Below, piece after piece: positions 8,567-17,292 of a stretch of 64,000 bases of DNA. The stretch is from Denitratisoma oestradiolicum (GTDB lineage Bacteria > Pseudomonadota > Gammaproteobacteria > Burkholderiales > Rhodocyclaceae). The DNA is taken from the NCBI RefSeq assembly GCF_902813185.1, contig NZ_LR778301.1, positions 3,142,001 to 3,206,000 of the forward strand, given 5' to 3'. The notes under the pieces were generated by a model, which did no database searches, was not told the DNA's origin, and worked only from the letters and a program-made list of their open reading frames with translations. The position numbers were made by a program, and so were the translations under genes. Each line of letters starts with the position of its first letter. The stretch's first letter is position 1.

Positions 8567-10498
8567 CTATCTGGCAGTAATGGAAGCCGCCACCCGGAAA
8601 CCCATGGAATTGTTGCGCAGGCTCGGTTCCCGGCGGCTGCGGTTGCCTGAGCGCACGTCCTTGGCCATGGAATTCCAGGAGCCGCCGCGCCGTCCGTAGC
8701 GGGCGCAGTCGCTTGCCAGGCGGGGCGCCGTGCCGACCGGGGCATCGGCATAGCTGTCCACGTAGCAGTCCGCCACCCATTCCCACGCATTGCCCAGCAT
8801 GTCATGCAGGCCGAAGGCATTGGGTTTGAAGCTGCCCACCGGCGCCGTATAGACGTAGCCGTCGTTGCAGTCGTGGAGCGCCCAGCGGCCGAACATGCCA
8901 ACCAGGGAAAGATCGGCCACGTTGGCCCAGGCGCAGGCATCGGCCGGCTTGTCGCCCCAGAAGCGTACCCCCGTGCCGCTGGCTCGGGCCGCGTATTCCC
9001 ACTCCGCCTCGCTGGGCAGGCGATAGGTCTTGCCGGTCTTGAGATTCAGCCAACGCAGGTATTCCTGGATGTCCTCCCGATTCACGCAGGTGACGGGATG
9101 ATCGTCGGTCTGCTCGAAACCCGGGTTGCGCCAGTCGCTTTTTTCATCCAGCAGCCACTGGCTGTCCCGCCAGACATAACAGCCGGGAGTGGTGGGATAA
9201 CCTGAATCTGAGACGAAACGGGCATATTCCCGCCGGGCCACCTCGAAGCGGCCCAGGGCGAAGGGTGCCGCCACGGCCACGGTGCGGGTCGGTCCCTCGT
9301 CCACCACCCGTTCCGTTTCGGTCGCGGGTGTGCCCATGATGAAACTGCCGGCCGGCAGCACCAGCATTTCCGGGCAGCCTTCACAGTCCTTGAAATTCTT
9401 CACGCCGGCGGGCAACAGGGACTCGGCGCGTATCGTCGTTCGGGAGGGCGGGACGGCAGCCGGAACCACGGTAGCCGGTGCCTGATGCTTTGCTGTCGCC
9501 GGCCCGCCGCCGCCCAGGAAGCGCAACCGATTCTGGGCCAGGGGGACAAACTTGCCCTTCGGGTACTGCGTCAGGTAAGCATTGAAATCCTCCGGGTCGC
9601 TACTGGCCTTGATGCTGTTCCAGAACTCCAGTTCCACCGTCACCGGGTCCACGGTGTTGCCCACAGACATGGGCGTGGGCGCCGCTCCGGAGGTAGCAGA
9701 TTCGGCGGGCCGACTCGCCAGATAGAACTCCCCCCCCACCAGGGAACCGTAGTCCCAGGGCTCCTGGCGACTCTGGGTGACCCGTACCACCTGCTCCCGC
9801 ACCCGCCGCAGCATGATGGCCACATCCACCGGGTCCCCCAGATGGGCCAGCAGGGCCTCGGTATAGGGACTGTGCTCACCCTCCCCATCCTCGGCCACCC
9901 GACCATCCTTGGTGGCGTAGGAAATCAGGGTGCCGGTGGTAGCGTCCACCGGTGCCAGGCCCCGTCCCACGGAGACAGAACGGGTACGCATGACAAAACT
10001 GCGGGACAGGGGATTGTCCCTACAGGCATCGAGAAACAGTAGCTTCACCCGGGCCGACTCCATCTCCTCCAGGGCGTCCGTCATCTTCACCATCTGGTAT
10101 TTCAGATCCCGCTCGCTGGTGGGATGGGCATCCACCGGCACCAGATAATTGACGCCACCGATCTGGAGTCCATGTCCGGCATAGAACAGCAGGGCGATCT
10201 GCGCCCCCTCCGCCCGGATGCCGAAGCGGCGCAGCGCGTCGTCCATGGCGGCCTTGCCGCCGTCCTTGACGAAATCCACATCGAAACCGATGCCCTTCAG
10301 GGTCGCCGCCAGCGCCGCCGCGTCATTGCGAGGATTGGGTAGTTCCACCGTGTGCTGGTAGGCGCTGTTACCCACCACCAGGGCCACCTTGCGCGATCCA
10401 GCCTCAGGGGCAGCCAGCGCGCCAGGCGACAGGGCCAAGGAAAGCAGCAGGGCAAGGGCACTCGCGAGGCGATGAAATACTGTGTGCACAATGGACAC
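8567..10498 (-). CDS. Exported caspase-like peptidase fused to a SUMF1/FGE-like domain
   Basis: A protein of about 643 residues with a hydrophobic signal segment (LASALALLLSLALSPGALA), a caspase/peptidase C14 domain and a C-terminal formylglycine-generating-enzyme-like (SUMF1) domain. The caspase dyad is visible: His in LLFYAGHG and Cys in LFLDACRDNP. The SUMF1 fold begins at LVLPAGSFIMGTP and ends with GRRGGSWNS...RSGNRSRRE...MGFRVA. The catalytic cysteines of true FGE are not in their usual place (GGSWNS instead of a Cys-containing segment), so sulfatase activation by this protein is unlikely and the domain may bind ligand. Orthocaspases of this architecture are widespread; many substrates are unknown. 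The start is unresolved: GTG codons at 10498 and 10489 precede the signal peptide, and an upstream ATG at 10645 is possible. Confidence 0.8.
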   Translation of the reverse strand: MSIVHTVFHRLASALALLLSLALSPGALAAPEAGSRKVALVVGNSAYQHTVELPNPRNDAAALAATLKGIGFDVDFVKDGGKAAMDDALRRFGIRAEGAQIALLFYAGHGLQIGGVNYLVPVDAHPTSERDLKYQMVKMTDALEEMESARVKLLFLDACRDNPLSRSFVMRTRSVSVGRGLAPVDATTGTLISYATKDGRVAEDGEGEHSPYTEALLAHLGDPVDVAIMLRRVREQVVRVTQSRQEPWDYGSLVGGEFYLASRPAESATSGAAPTPMSVGNTVDPVTVELEFWNSIKASSDPEDFNAYLTQYPKGKFVPLAQNRLRFLGGGGPATAKHQAPATVVPAAVPPSRTTIRAESLLPAGVKNFKDCEGCPEMLVLPAGSFIMGTPATETERVVDEGPTRTVAVAAPFALGRFEVARREYARFVSDSGYPTTPGCYVWRDSQWLLDEKSDWRNPGFEQTDDHPVTCVNREDIQEYLRWLNLKTGKTYRLPSEAEWEYAARASGTGVRFWGDKPADACAWANVADLSLVGMFGRWALHDCNDGYVYTAPVGSFKPNAFGLHDMLGNAWEWVADCYVDSYADAPVGTAPRLASDCARYGRRGGSWNSMAKDVRSGNRSRREPSLRNNSMGFRVAASITAR

Positions 10499-10610
10499 CC
10501 GGAAGCGTGGAATGACGTTGGGTATTGTACGACGCACTGGAGCCGCCCCCTCTCCCCCTCCCCCGCGACTTTCCATTAACATCTCCGCTCCCAGCCTCTG
10601 GCCCAATGTC

Positions 10611-12440
10611 ATGAACGACGCCTCTCCGCCCGCCGGTTCCAGCATCGTCGACGCCCTGCGCCGGGACCCGTTGTTCGCCCGGGCCGGCTACCAGAGTCTG
10701 GCTCGACTGCTGCCCCAGATCACCCTGATGGCTGTGAAACAAGGAACAGCGGTGGCCCGGTGCGGGGCCCCGGCCCATTATCTGTTCCTGGTGCTGGCAG
10801 GCCGGGTCGAGGTCGAAGGTGAAGAACGTCGCCGCTGCGGCGACGAAGCGGCCACGGCCCTGGAGCACTACCGCCAGGATGCGGTAGCCCTCAGCGACGC
10901 CAGCCTGATCGCCATTTCCCGCCAGGGCATGGCCCGGCTGCTGGCCGAAAACCCGGCCCTGCGGCCCGATTTCTACCAGTCCCTGGTGGGCCACCAGGAC
11001 GCGGAACCTTCGCTGGAAGCCCCTCCTGCCCCCGGTGCCACGACATCCGACTGGCCTGCCCTGCTGGGCTGGCTGCTGGCCCTGCTGGCTCCCGCCGCCG
11101 TGCTCTACTGGGGCCGCGACTGGGGCCTGGAGCGCAACGCCCTGTACTTCCTCGCCATCTTTTCCGTCACCGTGGTCATGTGGGTATTCACCCTGGTGGA
11201 TGAATACCTGCCCGGCATCTTCGCTCTGCTTGCCACCCTGGCCATGGGCCTGGTGCCCATGCCGGTGATCCTGGGCGGGCTGGCCTCCGACGGCTTTTTC
11301 CTGGCCATGAGCATGCTCGGCCTGGCCGCCGTGGTGGTGTCCTCGGGACTGAGCTACCGGCTCCTGCTGCTGCTCCTGCTGAAGCTGCCCAACACGCCTT
11401 TCTGGCAGAACGCCGGGCTGCTCTTCACTGGCTTCGCACTAACCCCGGTAGTGCCCTCCATCAACGGCCGGGTGGCCCTGGTCACCCCCTTCATGAAGGA
11501 CATGGCGGAAATCCTCCACCTGCCAAACCGGGGTCCCGCAGCCACGCGTCTGGCGGTCTCCGCCTTCACCGGCGCCAGCCTGCTCTCGGCGGTATTCCTC
11601 TCCAGCAAGTCGGTGAACTTCGTGGTCTTCGGCCTGCTGCCGGATCAAGTGAAGGAGGAGCTGCAATGGCTGCACTGGGCCATGGCGGGCGCCGGCACCG
11701 GCCTGATCCTGCTGATCCTGTATTTCCTGATGACCGCCCTGCTGCTGCGGGGCGGCGAACCCTCCCACGTTTCCAAGAATCAGGTATCCACCCAGATCGC
11801 CCTGCTGGGCCCCATGCGCCGCCGGGAATGGGCCGCCCTGCTGGGCATTGGCCTGTTCATCGGCGGCGTTGCCACCGCCGCCCTGCACCAGGTACAGCCC
11901 CCCTGGTTGAGTCTGGCCGTGCTCTACGGCCTGCTGCTGTTCGGCACCCTGAGCAAGAAGGAATTCCAGCAACGCATCGACTGGCCCTTCCTCTTCTACC
12001 TGGCTGGCATCGTCGGCATCACCGCCGCCTTCAGCCACCTGGGCCTGGACCGGCTGATCGCCGCCCGCCTGCCCTGGCTGGGGGAGATCATGCGCAGCAG
12101 CTTTCCCCTGTTCATCCTGGCCCTGGCCGGGGTGATCTTCATCATCCGCCTGGCGGTACCCATCAGCGCCACCATCGTGATCCTGGCCACCGTCTTCATG
12201 CCCGTGGCCGAGGCCTACGGCGTCAACTCCTGGATCGTCGGCTTCCTGATCCTGGTGCTGGGAGAGATGTGGTTCTTCCCCTACCAGTGCTCCTATTATC
12301 TCCAGTTCCGCCAGCTCACCCACCACTGCGAAAGCTTCGACGAAAGGCGCTTCCTGTTGTTCAACGCCCTGGGCAACGGCGCCCGCCTGGCCGCCCTCTA
12401 CCTGTCCATTCCCTACTGGAAGCTGCTGGGGCTGCTATGA
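10611..12440 (+). CDS. SLC13/DASS-type anion transporter with N-terminal cyclic-nucleotide-binding-like domain
   Basis: A 609-residue inner-membrane protein. Residues 1-135 resemble a cNMP-binding domain (LLPQITLMAVKQGTAVARCG, then LFLVLAGRVEVEG), although it is short and poorly conserved. From about residue 150 there are some 11-13 hydrophobic segments with DASS-like features: SSGLSYRLLLLLLLKLP, a Pro-rich turn VVPSINGRVALVTPF, and SAVFLSSKSVNFVVFGLLP, reminiscent of paired SNT-type substrate loops. Family members move sulfate or dicarboxylates with Na+ or H+. An N-terminal cNMP-like fusion suggests ligand gating. The start at 10611 (MNDASPPAG) is chosen because the upstream frame overlaps the divergent gene's signal peptide. 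It diverges from the caspase-SUMF1 gene. Confidence 0.72.
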   Translation: MNDASPPAGSSIVDALRRDPLFARAGYQSLARLLPQITLMAVKQGTAVARCGAPAHYLFLVLAGRVEVEGEERRRCGDEAATALEHYRQDAVALSDASLIAISRQGMARLLAENPALRPDFYQSLVGHQDAEPSLEAPPAPGATTSDWPALLGWLLALLAPAAVLYWGRDWGLERNALYFLAIFSVTVVMWVFTLVDEYLPGIFALLATLAMGLVPMPVILGGLASDGFFLAMSMLGLAAVVVSSGLSYRLLLLLLLKLPNTPFWQNAGLLFTGFALTPVVPSINGRVALVTPFMKDMAEILHLPNRGPAATRLAVSAFTGASLLSAVFLSSKSVNFVVFGLLPDQVKEELQWLHWAMAGAGTGLILLILYFLMTALLLRGGEPSHVSKNQVSTQIALLGPMRRREWAALLGIGLFIGGVATAALHQVQPPWLSLAVLYGLLLFGTLSKKEFQQRIDWPFLFYLAGIVGITAAFSHLGLDRLIAARLPWLGEIMRSSFPLFILALAGVIFIIRLAVPISATIVILATVFMPVAEAYGVNSWIVGFLILVLGEMWFFPYQCSYYLQFRQLTHHCESFDERRFLLFNALGNGARLAALYLSIPYWKLLGLL

Positions 12441-12482
12441 GCGTCCCGCGCGGCCGCCCGGAGGGGCGCATCACACAATCAA

Positions 12483-12596
12483 CCGTCGTCACCCCCTCCC
12501 TCGGGGAGGGGGCTGGGGGGAGGGTTCTCCAGTTCCCCACGGGGTTCGCCCCGCGAACCCCCTCCCCTGGGAAGGGGCTTGGGGGGAGGGCCGTCC
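12483..12596. repeat. Two copies of a CT/GA-rich inverted repeat element
   Basis: Between the transporter and the next gene lie two related units of about 42 bases, 12488-12529 and 12556-12596. Each has the form CCCCCTCCC...GGGAGGGGGCT(G)GGGGGAGGG, able to fold on itself. A third, diverged copy lies near 46831-46857. These look like a dispersed intergenic repeat family of the kind common in Betaproteobacteria. No coding function is seen. Confidence 0.6.
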
Positions 12597-12597
12597 A

Positions 12598-13632
12598 GTG
12601 AGCACCCTGAAGAAGGCCCTGATCCTGCTTTTCCTGCTGGCGGCGGGGATCACCGTCGTCGTTTTCAACCTCGCCAAGCCCCGTGTGCTGGTGCTGCACA
12701 GCTACGACCGTGACTACTCCTGGACACGGGATGTGAACACGGGCCTCAAGCGAGTGCTGGACCAGAAGTCCCACTACGCGGTGCGCTGGTTCTACATGGA
12801 CACCAAGCGCCACCCCTGGCCCGACTACAAGCAGACCATCGGCGCCGCCGCCCGCCGCGTGATCGACAACTGGAAACCAGACGTGGTGATCGCCGTGGAC
12901 GACGATGCCCAGGAATATGTGATGCGCCGCTATGTGAACCGCCCCGGCATCAGAATCGTCTTCGCCGGGGTCAATGGCGAAGCCGGGGCCTATGGCTACG
13001 ACGGCGCCGACAACGTCACCGGCATCCTGGAACGCAAGGAACTGGACTTCATCCGGGACACCATTGTTACCCTGGCGACAGACCGCCCGGTGGGCGCCCC
13101 ACCCCTGCGCCTGGTGCATATCGGCGACAACTCCGAATCGGTGAACAGCGACGACCGTTTCATGCACAGCTTCGACTGGTCTCCGGTGAGGCTGCTGGAC
13201 TCGATCCTGGTGGAGACCTTCGAGCAGTGGCAGCAGGCGGTTAACGCCGCGCCGGAGCAGGCCGACTTCATCACCATCAGCAACTACCGCAAACTGCGCC
13301 GCTCGGCCCGGGACCGCAGCCTGGTGCCGCCGAAGGAAGTGGTGCGCTGGACCGTGGACCACGCCCGTCTCCCCATCCTCGGCAGCAACGGCTTCTACGT
13401 GGAGGACGGCGGGGCCTTCGCCATCGGCACCTCCCCCTTCGAGCAGGGCGAAGTGGCCGCCGAACTGGCCGCCGAACTGATCGAAAAAGGCACCGCCCCC
13501 GCCGCCCTGCCCTTCCGCAGCACCCGTCAGTTCGTGGTGTACATGCGGGGTTCGGGCATTGCCCGGAACGGTTTCCAACTCCCCCGGCTCTACGAATCCT
13601 TCGCCCGGGCCACGAACAATTATTTCGAGTAA
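12598..13632 (+). CDS. Periplasmic ABC-type substrate-binding-like protein
   Basis: A 344-residue protein beginning with GTG and an uncleaved or cleaved N-terminal hydrophobic segment (KKALILLFLLAAGITVVVFNL). The rest resembles the ABC_sub_bind family (PF04392): a VLVLHSYDRDYSWT opening, VVIAVDDDAQEYV, IVFAGVN and a C-terminal lobe with VRWTVDHARLPILGSNGF. Such proteins bind small ligands or act as sensor domains of signalling systems. No permease or ATPase gene lies beside it; the upstream gene is the SLC13-like transporter, so the two may share a transcript across the repeat-containing gap. Ligand unknown. Confidence 0.65.
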   Translation: MSTLKKALILLFLLAAGITVVVFNLAKPRVLVLHSYDRDYSWTRDVNTGLKRVLDQKSHYAVRWFYMDTKRHPWPDYKQTIGAAARRVIDNWKPDVVIAVDDDAQEYVMRRYVNRPGIRIVFAGVNGEAGAYGYDGADNVTGILERKELDFIRDTIVTLATDRPVGAPPLRLVHIGDNSESVNSDDRFMHSFDWSPVRLLDSILVETFEQWQQAVNAAPEQADFITISNYRKLRRSARDRSLVPPKEVVRWTVDHARLPILGSNGFYVEDGGAFAIGTSPFEQGEVAAELAAELIEKGTAPAALPFRSTRQFVVYMRGSGIARNGFQLPRLYESFARATNNYFE

Positions 13633-13661
13633 GGTCCTGTTTCAAGACAGGCGATGACACC

Positions 13662-14102
13662 ATGCGACTCTGGTCACTGCACCCAAAGTATCTCGATCCC
13701 CAGGGGCTGGTGGCCCTGTGGCGGGAAACGCTACTGGCCCAGGCGGTACTGCGGGGCGAGACCCGAGGCTATCGCCATCATCCCCAATTGCAACGCTTTC
13801 AGGCCCAGACAGACCCGGAAGGTGCCATCGGCGCCTATCTGCGGGCAGTCCTGGCAGAGGCGCGGGACCGGGGCTATGGTTTCGATGGGAGCAAGATCCG
13901 TTCTGCGCGCGAGTGTGCGCCCATAGAGGTCAGCACCGGACAGATCATGCATGAATGGCGGCATCTGCTGCAAAAGCTGGCGGCGCGGTCACCGACAGTT
14001 CACGAAAAATGGCAAGACATCGAAATACCCGAGACCCATCCGCTTTTTTCCCCGGTACCGGGTGATGTGGCCCCCTGGGAGAAGCATCAGGAAGCACCAT
14101 GA
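13662..14102 (+). CDS. Pyrimidine-dimer DNA glycosylase/endonuclease V-like protein
   Basis: A 146-residue protein opening with MRLWSLHPKYLDPQGLVALW and continuing RETLLAQAVL...GYRHHPQLQRF, the pattern of the Pyr_excise family (PF03013), relatives of phage T4 DenV that nick DNA at cyclobutane pyrimidine dimers. The N-terminal region carries the family's conserved residues. The C-terminal part (HEWRHLLQKLAARSP) fits the usual helical end. The stop codon overlaps the next start (ATGA), so the two genes are co-translated. Function in this host is inferred from the family. Confidence 0.72.
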   Translation: MRLWSLHPKYLDPQGLVALWRETLLAQAVLRGETRGYRHHPQLQRFQAQTDPEGAIGAYLRAVLAEARDRGYGFDGSKIRSARECAPIEVSTGQIMHEWRHLLQKLAARSPTVHEKWQDIEIPETHPLFSPVPGDVAPWEKHQEAP

Positions 14103-14497
14103 AGTCCCGGACGATTTCCCTGTTCATCGATGCCCCGCCGGACCGGGTTTATGCCTACGCCTCGGACCCGCGCAACCTGCCCCTGTGGGTGCCATCCTTC
14201 TGCAAATCCGTGGCCCTGGTGGATGGCCAGTGGATAGTGCAGTCTCCCGAGGGGGCGGTAGTGTTCACCTTCGCCCCGGCCAATGCCTTCGGCGTGCTGG
14301 ACCATACGGTGACCCTGCCATCCGGCCTGCGCCTGTACAACCCGATGCGGGTGATCGCCAACGGCGAGGGCAGCGAAATGCTGTTCACCCTGTTCCAGCA
14401 TGAAGGCATGTTCGAACAACAGTTCCAGGAGGACGCAGCCCTGGTCCTGAGCGATCTCGGCAACTTGCGCCGATTACTGGAGCCGGTCGGCAGCTAG
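14099..14497 (+). CDS. SRPBCC (START/Bet v1-like) superfamily protein
   Basis: A 132-residue protein with the typical SRPBCC opening SRTISLFIDAPPDRVYAYAS followed by DPRNLPLWVP and alternating strands ending in a long C-terminal helix. Members bind hydrophobic ligands or act as polyketide cyclase/dehydrase-like proteins. It overlaps the preceding glycosylase-like gene by four bases (ATGA). The ligand cannot be read from sequence. Confidence 0.7.
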   Translation: MKSRTISLFIDAPPDRVYAYASDPRNLPLWVPSFCKSVALVDGQWIVQSPEGAVVFTFAPANAFGVLDHTVTLPSGLRLYNPMRVIANGEGSEMLFTLFQHEGMFEQQFQEDAALVLSDLGNLRRLLEPVGS

Positions 14498-14706
14498 TCG
14501 CTCCGACCGGAATACCCCGTCCACCCGCAAGTGTGTTTGCCGGTAAGGGGGGCTGTTACATGCGGAAACATTTTTATTAGGACAGCTGTAGTATTAACCG
14601 GCGATCATCCGCAGGTGGTTGCCGCCCTTTTTGGGCAACCCCGTTCGCGATCCCCGTTCCATTCCTGCTAAATTCGCGACGCTTATTCACCGACAAGGAG
14701 AGAACA
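14498..14706. other. Intergenic region upstream of the arylsulfatase
   Basis: A 209-base gap likely carrying the arylsulfatase promoter. An AT-rich patch (near 14566-14600, ACATTTTTATTAGGACAGC) stands out against GC-rich flanks. A ribosome site AAGGAGAG is visible just before the ATG at 14707. I did not identify a defined operator. Confidence 0.35.
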
Positions 14707-16224
14707 ATGCGGACCCTGTGCGGATTCTGGCGGCTATGTCTGGTATGCCTGCTGGCACTTTGCCTGGCGCCCTTGGCCCAAGCGGCCGGCAAGCCCAACA
14801 TCCTGATCATCATGGCCGACGACGTGGGCTACTGGAACGTCGGCGCCTACAGCCACGGCATGATGGTGCCGACGCCCAACATCGACCGCATCGCCAAGGA
14901 AGGCATGCTGTTCACCGACCACTATGCCGAGCCCAGCTGCACGGCCGGCCGTGCCGCCTTCATCACCGGCCAGATCCCGATCCGCACCGGTCTCACCACC
15001 GTGGGTCAGCCGGGGGCGCCCATCGGCCTCAGCGACAAGGATCCGACCCTGGCCGAGATGCTGAAAAAACAGGGCTATCGCACCGGCCAGTTCGGCAAGA
15101 ACCATCTGGGCGACCGCAACGAATTCCTGCCCACGGTGCATGGCTTCGACGAGTTCTACGGCAACCTCTACCACATGAACGTGGAGGAGGAGCCCGAGCA
15201 GATGGACTGGCCCAAGGACCCGGGTTTCAATCAACGCTATCGCCCCCGCGGCGTAATCAAGGCCACGGCCAGCAGCGAGGATGATCCGACGGTGGATCCC
15301 CGCTTCGGCAAGGTGGGCAAGCAGAAGATCGAGGACACCGGCCCCCTGACCAAGAAGCGCATGGAAACCGTGGATGACGAATTCACCAACGCCGCCTTCG
15401 ACTTCATGGACCGCTCCGCCAAGTCCGGCAAACCCTTCTTCACCTGGCTCAACACCACCCGGATGCACGTCTACACCCACCTCAAGAGCGACAGCCGCTA
15501 TCTGGCCCAGCCCTACTCGTCGGATTACGATGTCTATGGCAGCGGCATGATGGAGCTGGACAAGGGGGTGGGTCGCATCCTCAAGTGGCTGGAGGACAAG
15601 AAACTGGCGGAGAACACCATCGTGGTGTTCACCACTGACAACGGCGCCATGTCCGACTGGTGGCCCGATGGCGGTGCCACACCGTTCCGCGGTCAGAAGG
15701 CCACCACCTGGGAGGGCGGCGTGCGGGTGCCGATGCTGATCCGCTGGCCCGGCAAGATCAAGCCCGGCTCGGTTTCCAACGGCATCCAGAGCCACTTGGA
15801 CATGTTCACCACCCTGGCTGCGGCCGGCGGTGAGCCCAATGTGGTGGAAGATCTGAAGAAAAGCCACAAGGTGCATATCGACGGGGTGAACAACATCGAC
15901 CACTGGCAGGGCAAGGCAGAATCCGCCCGCAAGTTCCAGATTTATTACAACGAGCGGGAACTGACCGCCCTGCGCGTGGGCCCCTGGAAGGGACACTTCA
16001 AGACCCGGGAAGGTTTCTTCGACTGGAACAAGCCGGCGGCCCTGATGTTCAACCTGCGCATGGATCCTTTCGAGAAGCAGGATGGCTCCAAGTCCCAGCA
16101 TATGGCCATGGAGAAATCCTGGATCGGTGGTCTGATGCGTGATGTGCTGGGGCAGCACATGATGAGCCTGCAGTTGTATCCTCCCCGGCAGAAGGGCGGC
16201 AGCCTGGGGGTCGAAGTGAACTGA
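14707..16224 (+). CDS. Exported arylsulfatase with C-T-A-G-R formylglycine motif
   Basis: A 505-residue sulfatase with a Sec signal peptide (cut near AQAA, about residue 27). Metal ligands are visible in NILIIMADDVGYW (Asp-Asp) and VVFTTDNGAM (Asp-Asn). The active-site motif is C78-T-A-G-R82 rather than the commonest C-x-P-x-R; C-x-A-x-R is an accepted variant in some Cys-type sulfatases. The Cys must be converted to formylglycine by FGE or anSME; no clear maturase is in this window, because the nearby SUMF1-domain protein lacks the catalytic cysteines. A Shine-Dalgarno AAGGAGAG precedes the start. A strong terminator follows the gene. Substrate unknown. Confidence 0.9.
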   Translation: MRTLCGFWRLCLVCLLALCLAPLAQAAGKPNILIIMADDVGYWNVGAYSHGMMVPTPNIDRIAKEGMLFTDHYAEPSCTAGRAAFITGQIPIRTGLTTVGQPGAPIGLSDKDPTLAEMLKKQGYRTGQFGKNHLGDRNEFLPTVHGFDEFYGNLYHMNVEEEPEQMDWPKDPGFNQRYRPRGVIKATASSEDDPTVDPRFGKVGKQKIEDTGPLTKKRMETVDDEFTNAAFDFMDRSAKSGKPFFTWLNTTRMHVYTHLKSDSRYLAQPYSSDYDVYGSGMMELDKGVGRILKWLEDKKLAENTIVVFTTDNGAMSDWWPDGGATPFRGQKATTWEGGVRVPMLIRWPGKIKPGSVSNGIQSHLDMFTTLAAAGGEPNVVEDLKKSHKVHIDGVNNIDHWQGKAESARKFQIYYNERELTALRVGPWKGHFKTREGFFDWNKPAALMFNLRMDPFEKQDGSKSQHMAMEKSWIGGLMRDVLGQHMMSLQLYPPRQKGGSLGVEVN

Positions 16225-16244
16225 GGCCTTGGGTCTTCCTGTGC

Positions 16245-16279
16245 AAGGCTGTCCGGAGTTTCTCCGCGCAGCCTTTTTT
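16245..16279 (+). terminator. Rho-independent terminator after the arylsulfatase
   Basis: AAGGCTG...CGGAG TTT CTCCG...CAGCCTT forms a long stem followed by a run of six T residues. It sits 21 bases after the sulfatase stop and separates it from the MoxR operon. Confidence 0.85.
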
Positions 16280-16309
16280 GTTGTTCGGACTATCCCGATT
16301 GAGTGATCC

Positions 16310-17287
16310 ATGGATCCACGCCACACCATCCTTGAACTTCAGCAACGTCTCAACCGCGAAGTCCTGGGCCAGTCGGCCCTGGTGGAGCGGCTGATCCTCG
16401 GCCTCCTGGCCAACGGCCACCTGCTGGTGGAGGGGCTGCCGGGGCTGGCCAAGACCCGGGCGGTGCGCAGCCTCGCCGGGCACTTGGCGGCGCGGCTCTC
16501 CCGCATCCAGTTCACTCCGGACCTGCTGCCCGCCGACATCACCGGCAGCGAGATCTACCACCAGGAAGGCGGGCGGGACGAATTCCGCTTCGCCCCCGGT
16601 CCCGTCTTCGCCGACCTGGTGCTGGCCGACGAGATCAATCGGGCGCCGGCCAAGGTCCAGGCCGCCCTGCTGGAAGCCATGGAGGAACGACAGGTCACCG
16701 TGGCCGGCAGCACCCATATCCTGCCGCCTCTGTTCATGGTCATGGCGACCCAGAACCCCATTGAGCAGGAAGGCACCTATCCCTTGCCCGAAGCCCAGAT
16801 GGACCGCTTCCTGATGAAAGTGAAGGTCGGCTATCCCGGCGTCGAGGCCGAAGCCGAAATGCTGCGCCTGGTGCGGGGCGAGGAACGCCCCGACGGCACC
16901 CGGCCCATGGGGGACGACCTGCCGCCCCTGGCGACGGAGATCGTGTTCGCCGCCCGGCGCCAGGTCCATGACATCCATGTGGCCCCAGTCATAGACCGTT
17001 ACCTGGTGGATCTCGTCCATGCCACCCGTGAGCCCCGTCCCTACGGCGACGATCTGGCCGGCTGGCTCCAGGTAGGGGCCAGCCCCCGGGGTGCCATCGC
17101 CCTGGACCGGGTCGCCCGGGCCCACGCCTGGCTGATGGGACGCGACCACGTGACGCCCGACGACGTGCGCGCCGTGGCGGCCGACTGCCTGCGCCATCGC
17201 CTCATCCTCAGCTACGAAGCCCACGCAGGCGGCATCGACGCCGACCAGGCGATCGCCGCCCTGCTGCAACGGGTGGCCGTGGCCTGA
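16310..17287 (+). CDS. MoxR-type AAA+ ATPase
   Basis: A 325-residue MoxR-family chaperone-like ATPase. Walker A is GLPGLAKT at residues 42-49, Walker B LVLADEIN ends at residue 110, and sensor-type ATQNPIEQEGTYPLPEAQMD is complete. MoxR proteins work with VWA-domain partners in metal insertion or complex assembly. Here it heads a run with a DUF58 protein, a DUF4381 protein, two VWA proteins and a BatD-like protein, the standard partner set. The gap to the next gene is five bases. Confidence 0.92.
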   Translation: MDPRHTILELQQRLNREVLGQSALVERLILGLLANGHLLVEGLPGLAKTRAVRSLAGHLAARLSRIQFTPDLLPADITGSEIYHQEGGRDEFRFAPGPVFADLVLADEINRAPAKVQAALLEAMEERQVTVAGSTHILPPLFMVMATQNPIEQEGTYPLPEAQMDRFLMKVKVGYPGVEAEAEMLRLVRGEERPDGTRPMGDDLPPLATEIVFAARRQVHDIHVAPVIDRYLVDLVHATREPRPYGDDLAGWLQVGASPRGAIALDRVARAHAWLMGRDHVTPDDVRAVAADCLRHRLILSYEAHAGGIDADQAIAALLQRVAVA

Positions 17288-17292
17288 GCGCC

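Noticed and set aside
10499..10645. Extended N-terminus of the caspase-SUMF1 protein
   Set aside because: The added residues precede a clear signal peptide and overlap the divergent transporter start, so a GTG start nearer the signal peptide is preferred.
12483..12596. CRISPR-like repeats
   Set aside because: Only two imperfect copies with no regular unique spacers and no cas genes; an intergenic repeat family fits better.
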